Origin: Syngnathus acus
Lineage: Eukaryota; Chordata; Actinopteri; Syngnathiformes; Syngnathidae
Length of the DNA: 64,000 nucleotides
Assembly (NCBI RefSeq): GCF_901709675.1
Contig: NC_051098.1
Location: 10,603,000-10,666,999, forward strand
Reading direction: 5' to 3'
Position 1 is the stretch's first letter; the number at the start of each line of letters is the position of its first letter. Of this stretch, positions 26,201 through 40,100 are shown piece after piece. Made by a program: the position numbers and the translations under genes. Below the pieces are notes generated by a model. The model did no database searches, was not told the DNA's origin, and saw only the letters and a program-made list of their open reading frames with translations.

Positions 26201-27192
26201 AATAATAAAAAAGGTACTCACATTGTTATTTGCATGTCTTGAAGCAGGAGAACTTTAGCATTTTTGGCTTTTTTGACTCTTGGTCACAGTTTAGCCTCTT
26301 CTATTCCATGTTTCTGTCAAAAAGACACAATTTATTTGAGTTATTTGAATCTGTAATTCAATAACCAAACAATGTAAATGTCTTTCAGGCCACCAACACG
26401 GGAAAACACAATGCTGTCGTCACTGTTTTCAGCGCTGCGCACCTTCACCGAGCTGTAAGTGAAATTCTTGTTTTTGTTATTGTGGTAAATTATTATCCAT
26501 CCCACGCGGGTTACAAATGCTCAGTTTTTATGAGTCATGTTATTTTGTTGTCAGCAAGTGTCAAACATTATGATGTGCCAAATACTGTGTCACTCTACTT
26601 GCTATCAAAGTTACGGTTGCAGTTTGTTTTCTGCTTTACAATTGACAGCTGTGATGATCTAAAACAATATCAAAATGCTACTCATAACAATAACTGTGCA
26701 GTTGAATGTTTTTTATGGCTCAAAATATCAAAGTAAATCAAATGGCTCAAATATTATCATCAATGGTATCTGCATGCATTTGTAAACAAAAACAAGAATC
26801 CCCTTGTGAAATTATTTTTCCAAAATCACTCTCATATGCAGACTGTCATTGTTACATTTGTATTAATTTTTCAATGCCTCACATTTCTTGTTTTTTTCCT
26901 CTATAAAAAAGACATTGAAGGTCATCACACCCACTTCTGGGGTCACATTTTGTTCCACTCCCTTTTAACGCCGATCGCAAGTGTGTGAGTGGGGGGTGAT
27001 TATAAGGCATAATAGTTGCAATCTATCACTCGGGCCTAGCCAGTGTCCCTCGGGGTGTCAAGTTAGGGAGTGAGGGAAAGGAAAATGAATCCTCAAGGAC
27101 TTTTGCATGCGACAGCTCAGACTGAGAGATACTAAATGAAGTGTCACTGAAACTAAGAGAAAACTGTCATAAATTTGATTAATTTCTCCGTT
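23231..27192. other. Intergenic DNA, no gene recognised
   Basis: Contains a 17-base T run at 25,026-25,042, an (AAT)n tract at about 26,190-26,207 and the SINE-like trace at 24,811-24,885. I see no supported gene. Confidence 0.45.
24811..24885 (+). mobile_element. Possible degenerate tRNA-derived SINE head
   Basis: GGTGGCACCGTGGTTGGTGC followed about 30 bases later by GGTTAGTTTAAATCCTGCTT resembles decayed A and B boxes of the fish SINE seen more clearly at 27,193. Weak evidence. Confidence 0.3.
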
Positions 27193-27330
27193 GGGCGGCA
27201 CAGTGTGGTAGTGGTTAGCGCCACTGCCTCACAGTCAGGAGGTTCTGGATTTAAATCCATTTAAATCGTGACTCTCGACTTTACGTGGAGTTGGCATGTT
27301 GGGTTTTCTCTGCTCGAAGTTTCCATGTTC
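27193..27330 (+). mobile_element. Degenerate tRNA-derived SINE
   Basis: The head GGGCGGCACAGTGTGGTAGT, GGTTAGCGCCACTGCCTCAC and the B-box-like GGTTCTGGATTTAAATCC match the common fish repeat head. The following CGTGGAGTTGGCATGTTGGG and TTTTCTCTGCTCGAAGTTTCC match its body, with deletions. It is not a functional tRNA gene because the acceptor arms do not pair and the anticodon region is absent. Confidence 0.65.
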
Positions 27331-30300
27331 TGTTGCACAAACGCAATGTGCACATACCAAAACACACACACACGCAGACAGACACACTAATGATGAAATG
27401 TGATCTCCTTCACATCAGCTTGTCAGTAATTACAACCTGTCAGATACTCGAGACGCAGCGTGCGTGTAAACAGAGATAATGTTATGTAAATCACATTGTC
27501 CTGCTTCTTATTTTACATGCAATAGGAGTTAGGTTTAGTCCTCTAATGCTGTCTGCACAGGATGCTAATGTAACTCACTATGTAATTTGTGTCATAGTTA
27601 TTCATGTTAGTTCATCCAATTTTCATCCATTTGCTATGTTGGATTTTTTTTTTTTTTACACTTTGGTCTTAGTGTAATAATTAGTGGTTTTTGCATTTTT
27701 TTTTACTGTTAGTATTTTTTGCTGGTATCAAAAAAACATTTTTATCCCACAGTTATCAGTTGTATGAACATGAGGCTTCTCCTCTAGCGTGATAATCACG
27801 TGCTGTCTTACCCATTAGAAATGATTTCATCATGTCACGATGGAAAGTACCAATAATTGTTTAGTAAATGTTTCAGGGAAAACATTAAATAGAAATAGAA
27901 ATCAAGAAGGTTTCATAGAAGGTGGTTATTTGTTTTTCTTGTCAAGGTTGGTTCCCTGTGCCTCCGAGAAAATTATTACGTCGGAATAAAACTGTTGAAA
28001 ATGCGGCCTCGTCCCTCTCATAGGTATTTCCTAGTAATATTCCAAACAAAACAATGATCCCTCTCGTATTCCTCACTGACAGGGGTGAGGGATTTTGTAG
28101 ACCCAGCAAGCACTTGAATGAACACCCAAGCACATTCACAGATGGGAATGCATGAAAAAAAAAAGGTGAAATATGTAGGAAAAAAAACAAAAGGTGAGAA
28201 AAGAGGCTGAATGTGTGACAAAGCAAAGCAGGAGAGAGTGAGTCAGCAGTACCCGCTTTGGTGCACTCTCTCCATCTCAAAGGACAGATGTTTCCCTGAG
28301 ATTAAAATTCAAACTCAGGATTTATTCATTTGCATTATTCCCACCACCCATAGCAGGTGGTTTCACGCTTCCTCAACCTCCAGAAAAAGTGCCTTTTTCC
28401 CGCCGCTGTAATGTTCAGCCTGTCTCAGATTTAATGAATGACACTGATAAACCGGGTTTACGGGAGAGGTTATGAGGCTGCGCTAAATTTAGCTCTGTTC
28501 AGCCCAGGTATTTACCTGAGTGTTTTCAGCCGTCACGCGCCATTCGTGGCTTTTCCATTTCATCATGAATGTTTCAACTGTGGAAATCCTTGCCAATGCC
28601 AGACCAGTCATCACTCATTCATAGCTGGCCGTTGGGGACATTGTTGTGAGTGGAAGGCAGCTGTAACATTAAACTGGCGTATTCAACTTGCGGCGGAGCG
28701 CACAAGAGTAAATTAATTTGATTGAGCAAAGACTGATTTATATCAAGATGTGGATTTTGCAATTACTGTCATTGTGACCGCAGTTCTTCATCTGTGTTTA
28801 TTTATTTATCGGCCTTAATTACCTCAGGGCTTCAAGGTTACATTGTCCTTTTTCCATTCCAAACAATACGCTATAAATTACCGTGTGCACAGAGCAGCCA
28901 CAACTTTGACCAGTGGCAGTTTGAGGAGATTGAAAACTTAAGATGATTCCAAGATCGGCCCTTGGAAATAATTTCAATTGGTGGCATTGAAGAAGTGCAA
29001 TTTAAAGAATCTCTTGATTATGACCACCTGACTAATTAGAATCCGTCTCAGTTAAGTAAAAAATTCACTGAAACACCGTAGAAACTTTTAATGACCCGTT
29101 TGTTAATTCACTGAGAGATGGTATAGCCATTATCTACTTAAAATTAAATGTTAAGCAGTCTTTCCATTAATTACACATCTACTGCCACTAATTAACAACT
29201 ACCATAAGGATATTTAACCTTTAAAAGCGAGCTCTGTTTTACAATAATCCTCTGAGCTATTATTATACATATGGCAGAAATGAGGCCCGGGCCTCAACCT
29301 TTTCACTGAGTCGCTAGTAATTGAGCTGTGAATAAAAGCACCTGGCCCATTTGCTCTTCATGTTCATTGTGAAGGTTAATTAAGTCCTCACTTCATGTTG
29401 GCGCCGTTTACGCTTTTGTCTGCGAGTCATACAGGCAATGGCTGCTGTCGATTGTGCAGCTTGATTATAAGACGCTGCTGGTGTCGTTGTTGCAAATGTA
29501 CTGTACATTCAGTATTATGTTAAAGGTCAAGCGGGTGGACAAAGAAATATAATGCATTGTGTGAATGATATTTAGGCATCATATTGGACGTGTCCATTTA
29601 TTTTGCACAGAGCTTCTCATCCCGGGGTGATTGTAGCATTAAATTGGATTAGTTGAATTCATGTCCAGTATGCTGGCAGCAAATATGCTTTTTTCTCTTT
29701 TGTACGACCCTTAATGAAAGAGTTCCATGAAAAATGCCTTTTTTTTTTTCATAATACTGAAAAGCATTTCTGACTTATTGCTTGTTTTTTTTTTTTTTAC
29801 TTCATTCTTATTTTTAGGGTTAGGTGTTAGCTCACGTGGTTTCTATCAACTTCCATTATGACCAACATACAAAGGAGAACTACCAACTCAAGGCTCAGCA
29901 CTCGACCCATATCGAAAGACTCAAACTGTCTGTTGCCATCTGAATGCCATTATTTTTCCAAACATTAACATTGGTTCTGTATTCAACCTGGGTCATCTGC
30001 TGCCTGTTGTAAAACAAGCCCCTTAGAAGCTCATACAAGGACATTGGCTGCTTTTGGGCCAAACCTGCTGGTTTCCTCTCAGCAGTCAACTGAATCACAA
30101 TCTGTCCCCAACACTGACCCCTCCCCTATGCTTTTCCTCACATCCATTAAACGGTGACAGTGGAATATGGATTAGCAGCTGTATGGAATATTTGTTCATC
30201 AATGTCATCATACAGAATGAGAAAGAAATATTATTACACAGTTACGTTTGGTGTCTGTCTATTTCCAAATGAATCCTTATGATAAACACAGCCGCCATTG

Positions 30301-30739
30301 TGCAAATCAGTGCCGATACTGAGAAACCAACCAATCACTCTGACCACCATTAACCTTTTCCATACACTTATAATGATCACATCCCATAATTATAAACATT
30401 CATTATGCTGAACGCACAGGTGGGGAGAGAGAGCTAGCTGGAAATGTTAAACCGAAATACATGGAGAATAACTTAGCTGAGCGGGGGTTGTTGATTACGC
30501 TGATTAACAAGAGTGTTATCTCTAATTGCTTCCAAGAATCGACTATCTGCTGGTAAATATGGATTTTTATAATCACAGAAGCTCTCCATTGTTCAGTCAT
30601 GTCAATGAATGTGTTTCGAGGATTTCGGCTCAATTGTGTGAAAATCCTGCTTTGTTATAACGACAATGAGTTGAAAAGCACTTTTGCAAAATGCGATGAG
30701 TTCACATTGATTATTCAGAGAATTGATTTTCTTGAACTT
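27331..30739. other. Intergenic DNA, possible conserved noncoding blocks
   Basis: No coding gene recognised. A CA-rich tract lies near 27,362-27,390. The interval 28,900-29,480 has long stretches free of low-complexity sequence, with homeodomain-type TAATT/TTAATTA words and a CCCGGGCC motif. This is the look of vertebrate conserved noncoding elements, but conservation cannot be judged from one sequence. Confidence 0.35.
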
Positions 30740-31290
30740 CATACACACTCCACTGGGTGACCAGACTCTGAATTATTTGAGTACTCTTCCTTATCTTAGT
30801 TAGATTGGGGCTTTTCCAGCTGTTTTTCTTTTCATGGGCATCTTCAATGTCCAAGAGCTGGCCGACTTTGCTGAGCAACATCTTGCATGACCACCCAGCA
30901 TGTCTTGTTCCTTCTAACAGGAGGATCATGGCTGGTCTCAAGGATGTCATTGCGATGGGAATTGGGGCTACTTGACCAAATGGACCACCATAAGTCTCGT
31001 TTTTGGCCAAAGAGGCAAGTTGTCGCCCACTTCTTTGCTGTGCCTTGGACCTCTCTCCTGCCTTGATAAAGAGCTTGAAATATTTGGCTGCTTTCTACTG
31101 TTGCTTGGCTTTGACGATGGCTGAACAGATGGAGTCAGCGACCGTCTTCAGAACCTGGCCACGGTGCCAACGATAGCGAGCATCTCCCAGTGCTTTTGGA
31201 CAGCAGCTGAGGGTGTGATCAAGCATAGCGTAACAAGAACACAGGAAAAATGCAGGGCTCTCAGCTATTCCCCAGCAGTACGGGTTCGAT
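30740..31290 (-). pseudogene. LINE ORF relic, C-terminal region (R2/CR1-like)
   Basis: Minus-strand frames resemble the C-terminal part of a fish LINE polyprotein. At about 31,098-31,225 one frame reads LDHTLSCCPKALGDARYRWH then GQVLKTVADSI, recalling the family's '..CPKALG(D/E)GRYRWRHDQVL..' block. At about 30,800-30,960 another frame reads IAMTSLRPAMILLLEGTR and IEDAHEKK, recalling '..TTSLRPDIVLLSE.. ELTVPWE.. EEAHERK'. Frameshifts and stops separate the blocks, so it is dead. The family name is uncertain. Confidence 0.65.
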
Positions 31291-33889
31291 GGAGTTGAGA
31301 GCACATAAATAAGTCCGAACCTATTTGACATTTTTGTAAAAACACAAACATGTCCCAGTTCTCCCTCACATGCACACACATTTCGTGAGCACTGACCAGA
31401 AGCCATCAGGTGAGATAGAAAGGAACACAAAGTTCCCTGTATGGATGGCTTGCAGGATGGCCATCTGTTATGAAATGTGTCCTCTTTTGCCTGTTTATTG
31501 ACTAGATAATTCATGTGGGTGGAATAAGGTGTTAACCACTCATGTGTCCCTGCAATTTTTCAATTTACAGAGATAAGCCAAATAACTTTCTCAAGTATCC
31601 ATCAATTCCCTAACATGCAATCCCTTGCAAAGGTATTGAAACGGCAACATCAGTATTGGAACATGCTGTTGCCTTTTACATTGATTGCTAAATATTAGAT
31701 CATGTTTGCTATTTTTCTGACAATTAAATTGACTACAAATGGTCTTTATCAATGAAAAGATGAGTCAAGAGATGACCCTTGTTTCGGTTCTGTTACTTTC
31801 ATGACCGCTAGAGAAACAATTTCTCAAAATGTAAACTGCAGCTGGAGCGTAGGAACTCGATCAAACCATCTTTTTATTTATTTATCGACTAATCCAGCGA
31901 ATTCACAGGCCTGCAAGCACATTGCACCCTTTGCTCTTTTGATGTTCTATAAATATCTTTGCCATGACACAACCGCTCAGAATTGTGAGCGCATCCTTTC
32001 GTCTGTCTGACTTTTCCGCTCTCTCATGGTGTGTGTTCTTATTTGCATACGAACATTTTAAAATAGTCTGGCAGTGACAAGATGTTGACTTTGAGTTCTA
32101 TTTTATTGCGCATTCTATCTCTCGTGTTTCCTTTTTTAAACTCTCACTCAGATGTTCCGGCCTTTCATCTCCACTTTAATTGTCCTTCTATCTTTTTTTC
32201 AAGAAAAGCGTGCAGTGGATTAGCTCTTGCCTCTAAAAAGCCTTTGGATTAAGAAGCGCACAGTACGACAAGGGCGATGAGAGGAGGGACGCGATAAAGA
32301 GGAAAACGGATAAAGGGGGAAATGTATGTGTGTGTGTTCATATGTAAATACACAAATCACCCCCCCCAAAATGCAATTAGCATTGTAATTATTTACCGTC
32401 GCTGTGTTTGTCTTCTATTTGGGAATTGCAGTAGAAGAGATTGACTGTTGCTATGAGACTTAAGTTTCCTTCAGTTTGGAGGCTTTAGAGCTTTTGCTGT
32501 TGTGCCGCCAACTCAAGTGCTTAAAACACAAGCACCGGTGAGCTTTTTGTCAAGGAAAAAAAAAAGATGACTGCTGCTACTAGTGTGGAGAAAGATAAGC
32601 ACTTCAACACTTGTCAGTGGTACACTCATTCACATCTGTCTTTGGTGGCTTGACGCATTCACTCCTTTGGGAAGTCATATCAGGATCTATAACCTGCCGT
32701 TCATCCATATTGTTTCTTTAAATAAATCAGCCGATCTGTCAAAAGCTCCGATTCACAGTAAAAACAAAACGAACCATGACATCTCATAATCATTGTATGT
32801 CACAATCATATAAAGCTGCATGCAGACTGAACCGGTTAGCTTGATTTGGAGATGATGTACGTTTTTCCAAAACCTTTTAACCTTGTAAATGAACCCAAAT
32901 TCGCAAAGAAATTAAAATGAATACTCCAGCTTTGCACTAATCCTATCTGCTTATGCTCTAACTCTCACGCTGCTACTTATTTTTAGACATTGCTGTTGAG
33001 AGACATTTGTGCAATTTTTGATGGTCACTTTGGATGTTGGTTAAATCCTCTTAATAATCACTCCTCGCTGATGCTTGCTATGTCCTTGACAGTTAACAAG
33101 ACACTAATTGTAAAAGCTGGATTTGAGGGGTATCTTTTTCCTAAAATCATTACTTGCTCGTAAATTTGAATTACAAAACAAACATTATTTTAAGACAGGG
33201 TGTTGAGAAACAGACAAGAGATCTAAACATAGTATACTTCAATACATTACACGAATATGACATTTTTGTAGTTCCGGACAGTTTCTTCTGAGGAGCTCAA
33301 TGAGTTTATGACATAATAAAATTTCGCTATTAGTTCTATTCTATGGGAATTTCTTTATCGGTTCCCACATTAAGAAGCATTACATTAGGCTCTCAAGTAG
33401 CTCCATAACAGCAGAGAGAATTAATAGGTACAAGTAGTGCATGGTAGTCTAGGATTTCCAAATGTTGGGGGTTTGAGGCACGGACAAATACACAGTATTA
33501 GAAGCAAGCTACGCAAATGTGTTGTGCATTTTTTCTTTTCTTTAATTGTACTGTTTATAGTTATGTTATTTATGTCAATCGTTAATATTAATACGATATT
33601 TTATATCATATAAAATGTCAATAGATATATTTAATAATTAATACGATATACATTTGCTCATAAATTGTCCCGATTTTTGGGGGGCGGGTCTTTGTCTGGT
33701 GCCCTCAGGCATTCTAGAAGCGCCCCTGGCAGTAAAACATAAGTTCATTAAATAAACAGTAAACAAGTGCATGTCCTCTGTATAGGTATGTTCGGGAATC
33801 CTACAATGTGACTCATGAAACTAATAATGGTACGTTATTCTTTACAATCGATTCATTTAAAGGTCATCTATTACGCGGCTCTTGTTTCA
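31291..33889. other. Intergenic DNA upstream of sphkap
   Basis: AT-rich, with no gene recognised. 33,540-33,660 is particularly AT-rich with repeated TTAATA/ATACGATAT words. GGGGGGCGGG lies near 33,680. Confidence 0.45.
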
Positions 33890-34190
33890 ACAACTCGTGC
33901 GCGTCAAGGTGCGTGCGCGCGCACTTTTGGAGCCGTGACGCGTGCCCGAGGGTGCGTGTGGAGCTTGCTCGCGTGCACTTGGTGTGATGGTGAAACATCA
34001 CTCGAGCAGCTGACACCGCCGGGCTCAGTTTGTTACGAGGCGGTGCGGGGATTCACACTTTCTTGGACGCGCATGTGGACCGGAGAGTGACCCGGGCACC
34101 GTCACGCTTTGCGCTCTCCGCTGTGCATTTTGGTCAATCTCGCGCTGGGAATATTCTCACAGTGGAGGACGGTTTGCCAATTTTGACACC
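33890..34190 (+). promoter_or_regulatory. CpG-rich promoter and 5' leader of sphkap
   Basis: Base composition changes abruptly from AT-rich to GC/CpG-rich (for example GTGCGTGCGCGCGCAC, GACGCGCATG, CCGCCGGGC) immediately before the first coding ATG at 34,191. No TATA box at a convincing position. This fits a CpG-island promoter; the exact transcription start is not visible. Confidence 0.65.
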
Positions 34191-37100
34191 ATGACAGACG
34201 CAAAGTGCCTTCTAAAAACACCAAGGTAATGCAAATTCTTTTTTTGGGTTAAAATGAAAAACCATTCCAAAATGCAGACTATTAATTGTCACGACTTCCT
34301 CAGTGCAGTATTTTGTCGCATTAATGGTGGCATTCTAATTAACGACGCGATTGCGCCTAATTGTCATATAAACTGAGGTGAAGTATTTTCTATCCCTTTC
34401 TGTGCGCGTTGTATGATGATGCAAAGTGTTCAAAAACAGCATCACCGGGTCACCTATGCTGTTAATAGAGCCTTAGATTCCATATTAACCTCATTTTCCG
34501 TCTCTGTGGTTTTAAAAAGGCTTGTGCCTGCGCCTGCTTGTTTTGGTCATTTGAAAGGCTCCACTTTCATGCAGCGTGGCTGATTCAATTAGAGGAATAA
34601 CATTTCAGCAGTCTCATGATAAGTTGTTTTCCTGAGACACAAATCTCCTGCCTGTGTTTTAAAACTGGGAACCAAGACTGACCTTGAAACAATTACTCAA
34701 TTATGTCTTTCCCACCTTAAGTAGATAAATAAGCGGAATAAATAAACAAAAATACAAATAAATAAATAAATAATAAATAAATAAAAAATCTATTCATTAG
34801 AAAACAAGCAAGTGAAATGATGTTGAAGGATCATTAGGACGTTTTTTCTGTTTACCAATTGTTACCATGCAAAGTTCATAGGGCTCAATGGAAACTGCCC
34901 TATAGGAAAATAAGAAATTGACATAGTCTCTCCTTGGCTTCTTGAAAGTCAAACAAGGGTCAAAAGATGCTGTGCCCCTTCATAAAGGAAGGAAAGGATG
35001 TCAAACCGACAGAACTAAGGAAATTATTAGATCAAATACAGATTAGAAAAACATGAAACACTGTCCCTTCAATAATCTCCTGTGTACAGAAAATCAACGC
35101 CAATGTGTCTCTGGCATGGCACAGGTTCCTAACGTCAATCTGGGCAAAACCGTGCACGCTTGTTGTCAGGTGTTTTAATTCGCGCCTTGGAGATAGCACT
35201 TAATAGCCCATCAGATCCACTTATCTCCCGTACATGGTCAACTCTTGTCCCTCCATTCCCATCTTAGTCCCCTGACACCATTGTTTTCTCTGGGCAATGT
35301 TCATTAAAATCAAATGGATGGTTGATGATTATCAGGCTTTTCAAAAGAAAAGCTGATAATTAGCTTTGAAATATGTGAGGTACACAAACGGCACTCCTAT
35401 TCTATTTCTTTGCGAAATCGATCCATGTCAGTGCCATTGAAAACAAGCTTTGCTTGTTTTGTCTGCCATTTGGCAGATAAAGTATTCCTGAGTCTTTCAT
35501 TTCGGAGTCTATTGTATGTTTTGCCCCCACCCAGGACAAATCTTTGTCAGGCAAAGTGAGTGAGTAATTTGTCATTATGGGATATATGATGGAGAATTGA
35601 CTTTTTAATTGCTTTTGTGCAAATAGCTGAGTCTTTGAAGTGCCTGCTCACTCATCAAATGTGAAATTACACAACCAAGTAAATCTGCCTATTTGTCAAA
35701 AAATGAATTATGACATCACAAGTCATGTTTTGCCTGAGTCCTATTTTATCCAGATACTACAGTGTTGCCAGGCTGTGTTTTATAGTTAAACGAGATTTTT
35801 TTTTTTTAACAGTATATATTACTTCCTTCCTGTAATGCCTTGGCATTGAGTGCCACAGTTGCGCTTCCATTTTCTGCTGCTTATTAAATGCCCGGAGAAC
35901 AGTAAATAACAAGACAATAAGAGCAATCATGCGAGAGCTATTGTCGGCCATCTCATGCCCAAACATTTGCATGCAGACTCAGGGGTTCACTATTCATAAT
36001 GGGCAAATTACATACTGTGCAAATTTATGGGGGGGCTTGGTAATGAAGTCCTGCCTTCGCAAGTGAAAGTATAAGGAGAGGTGTTTTGGTGTCAGTGCTT
36101 TGGACTTGCTTGGCTAGATAGTCCAACTACCTGTTTCAAGATTTTAAAACCAGCAAAATTTTCCATTAGAGGTGGGAGCTGTTTTATTTATTTTTGAGTC
36201 ATCAGTGCTAATGATTACACTGATTACTCTGCCGCTCAAGTCAGAACCAGACTAAACTATCCTTGTGATCTAAGAACTATCAATTGCAAAAAAAAAAAGT
36301 GTTGAGTATTTGTCAAGAATTGGAAGAAGAATGAATTTTTGTGTTTGTTGTTTTGCAGTAACTTCCAATCATCTGCCATGTTTGAAGACTCGGAGTCTAT
36401 TGAGGTAGATGGAAGCAGCACAGAGAGCACAGTGGCCTCCACCATTAGTGCTTGTAAGAAGGTAAGCTAAGTAATGTATGATGTGTAATGATCACGTATC
36501 CTCATTTAAGTTTTTTTGTCTGCTGCATGGATTCTTCTGTGTATTCCAGTTTTGTGCAAGTTGGTCTGCTTTTTATTTTGGGTGCGCGTGACCCTCTGGT
36601 GTAGCGCAATAAGAACGGCTGCCAGGGCTTCAGGTCCACCGAGTAGATTTATTGTCTTCTTCTTCCAGGAAGAAAAAGGGAGAACTAGAACAGATCATTG
36701 GTGCGGGGTGAACGCTGAATTGTTCTTTTATATTTTGTGTGGTGTGCAGTTATCCTCACACTGACTGTGCATATTTGGCTCTAACTCACAATCTTAACTG
36801 CCTTCCACTTGATTGTGCTATAAAGACACCAGGTGATGTCAGTCTCATTATAGGGCTGCAGATTTTGAGCTGTGGCAGCATGATTTTGAATATGCAATTG
36901 CCTTCCTTGAGATCAGCTTAGTTTATGTCACCATTAGCTGGCTAAGGGTCTGCACAGATGGTCTACTCTTGAGGGTGCACTGCAATCCTAAGTGGGCTTG
37001 GGGTTTCAGTAAAAATACAAAATAAGAACAAGCAAGGTGGACATATTTGCAGGCCCTTTTAAATAACAAAATAATAGTCGATCAATAAGTAGGACAGCGC

Positions 37101-40100
37101 CATATCTTCACCAAGGCAACTGTTATCAAGGCTTCATTAACACGTGAGATAAGATAAAAATCATTGCGATTGGATAAACAATGTGCACTGCCTGGTTAGT
37201 TGAAAAGTTCTTGATTAGCTTTGGGCTCTGGAGACCCAAAGGCCCTTTAGAAAGGTCAATTGATCCTATTAACCTCAAGGGGAAACTGTTAAAAAAAGTG
37301 TGTGTGCTTATGGCGGTGTGTGTTGTACCTCAGAGGTGATTCATTGTGTTGCAGGTTCTGTGCGGTAACAGTGTGCTGGACTCGTCAGACTATTGGCTGA
37401 GGAATGACAAAGCTCTGTGCAGACTGGGTTTGCTGGACGACAACACAGAGGGCAGCTGCACCATGGTGAGGAGCAGACTGTGGCTGATAAAACATGTGCG
37501 CCCTTTTGGCAACATACGTGAACCTTGTCTCATCTCGTATTGAATCCGAGAATTCTGGAATCCTGAAATGACAGACAAAGACAAAGATTTAGTAGGGAAT
37601 CATATATAATAGCTAAATGTCTGCAGTTATGTATATAGTTTCATAAGATGCATTTATACACAAACAATTCCTCAACAGTGTCATATTTACAACCTTTTTA
37701 ACCGAAGACTCAATTTCATCCCCTTTGTTGGAGGTATAAGTTTAAATAACTGTTCCAAGAAAAAGGCTGCTGTCTCATAACATGATGTGCGATGTGGTCT
37801 TAATAATAATAATAATAATAATAAAAGAGCCACACATCAGCGGTAGTCTGATAATAAGACTGCATTTCATCTTTTTGAGGTCAAATCAAGTTCACCTTTG
37901 GCCCCAAAATCTCATTATCTCTTTATTGACTCCAAAATAAAGCCTGAGCTCATATCTGGATTAATTGCAATGTAAATTTGTGCAACTCTTTGAATTCCGT
38001 TTTTAGTCCTTAGGTCATCACATTTTCTCTTTCTGCATTTCTATGGTGGCATAATGAAAAAACAATGCAAAACTTATGCAGACAATTTGGTGACAAAAAA
38101 ATAGTGCTTGGCGTATTTTATTGTATGCCCTCTCACACTTGGGAATTACATGGCCAAAAGTATACTAGATTAGCTAAAAGCAGGTCAAAATTGTGGCGCC
38201 AGGATTTTGGTTGATTAGATTGATGAGCAAATTCTGATTTCATTCATAACTTTTCTAACGGAGTGGGACAATCTCTCTGGAGGGGTGGGGATCTTTTCTT
38301 TACAACAGATTCCATTGCATTTGAACGCAAACAGATGCAACCCATCCTCCCGTAGCATCATTCTCACAATTTCAAGTGACAAATTAGTCTTTTGACTCTT
38401 AATTCTCTGCTGGGCTTTCCACACTTTACGAGGCTAATCAGTCAAACGGGGGCACGCGATTGATGATACGGCCTCTGAGGCGACAGCTCTTCACTTGCAA
38501 TCTGAACTGTGTACGAAAATAAAAAGACAGCAGAGGGAAAAACACAAAGAAATGGTAAAAGATGGATTGTGAAATGGGTTTGAGTGTGGCAACTAAACAG
38601 TTTTTTTTTATTATATATACATAAAAAGAAGTTATTACACTGTTTTCTTTGTAGTGCGCAACATTGCTAACGTTGAGTGGACTGATGTTAGGAATGGATC
38701 AAGGCAATCATTGGCACAATTGCTTTTATAGCTTCAATTTTGCCTTTAATCTTTTTGTTGAAAAGGTGCTGGCACTCAGATTGTATTTTCTTTAATTTCA
38801 TGAATGTAATAATTTTACATTTGATCTATATCATACATACGGTGTGCCTCGATTACTCAAAGTCAAAAAGTATGCTAACTAAAAGGTTTTAATTATTAGC
38901 ATTCCAGATTTCGAAAAGCAATTTCCTGAAAATTTTACATTTGAAAACCTGTAAAAGTTCTGCTTGCCTATTTATTTGTGTGCTTTTTTTTTTCTTTTAA
39001 TTCTTTTTAGACATTCATTAACTCAGTTTTGGTGGTGACAATAAACCCTCCAATATTTTTTGTGGTTAACAAAGAAAACATTTTTTTTAGTAGTGAGAAC
39101 AGAACTTTGGTTATTTTGCATTGATACATTTGCGTCCAGTTGGAACAATTGAAATATCCTAAGGTTGCACAAAAAACAAACTTATGGAGGACATGAGCAG
39201 AAATACAAGACAGCAAAAAGAATGAGCTTAATAAAATATGAAAACATTCTTCCGTTTTTCCCTCACCCACCTCTGGCCTACAGGATATTGTCACCTTTAA
39301 TCAATCACTCACCGCACTGAATCTCATCTCAATCCAGAGATATTCGACATAAGAAATTTGACAGTGATGTTTCCAGCCTGGCAATAGATTATCTTGCCTA
39401 CAAAACTGAAAACTTTTTTTTTTAATCTTGCTGTTGGCAAATTTTTTTCTCAACATCGTCCATTTCCCATATCCTCTGGCCCCTTGCTTGGAAGCTGGAG
39501 AAGAATCCATTCGTCATTAGATTCATGCATGTCTCCACATTGTGACATGTCGTTTCCTTGCCCAGAAAGTAGAATAAATATGCCATCAGCCACAGCTAGA
39601 ACGTTGACTTACAACAGGAAGACAAACTTTGTTATTTTAGCCATGCTCATCTTCGCCAGTGACCTCAATCTTAATGTCTGCCTTCATGCTAAAGGTAACT
39701 TAGATTAAACTTTAATATACTTCAGCATAGTGAAAAGTTGACAACCATTTCAGAAGTATGTTTGATTAAATATAAAATAAAGACAATCTTCTTGACTTAC
39801 TATAATTACTTTTATTTATTTTTAAAGAGTGTTATTCTTGATTTCATTTAATACTAATTAATCAATCAACAGCTAGTGGATTATTAAATTAATGGACAAC
39901 TATCCCCAGTAGCTGCAAAAACATAATATTCACTCATGAGAAATTGTTTTTTCTTTCATCTGCAAAGCCACCTTGTGTAGCTTTAATTTAAAAAAACACA
40001 GGAACGCTTGATATTGATTGGGACCCCATTTTAACTCAATTTTGCAAATCTAGGTCACTAAGAATGCAGCGTACATGCTGGAAGAAGAAGAAAGCAAAGG

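Noticed and set aside
27193-27330. tRNA gene
   Set aside because: A- and B-box-like words are present, but there is no cloverleaf or anticodon arm, and the sequence continues into a fish SINE body.
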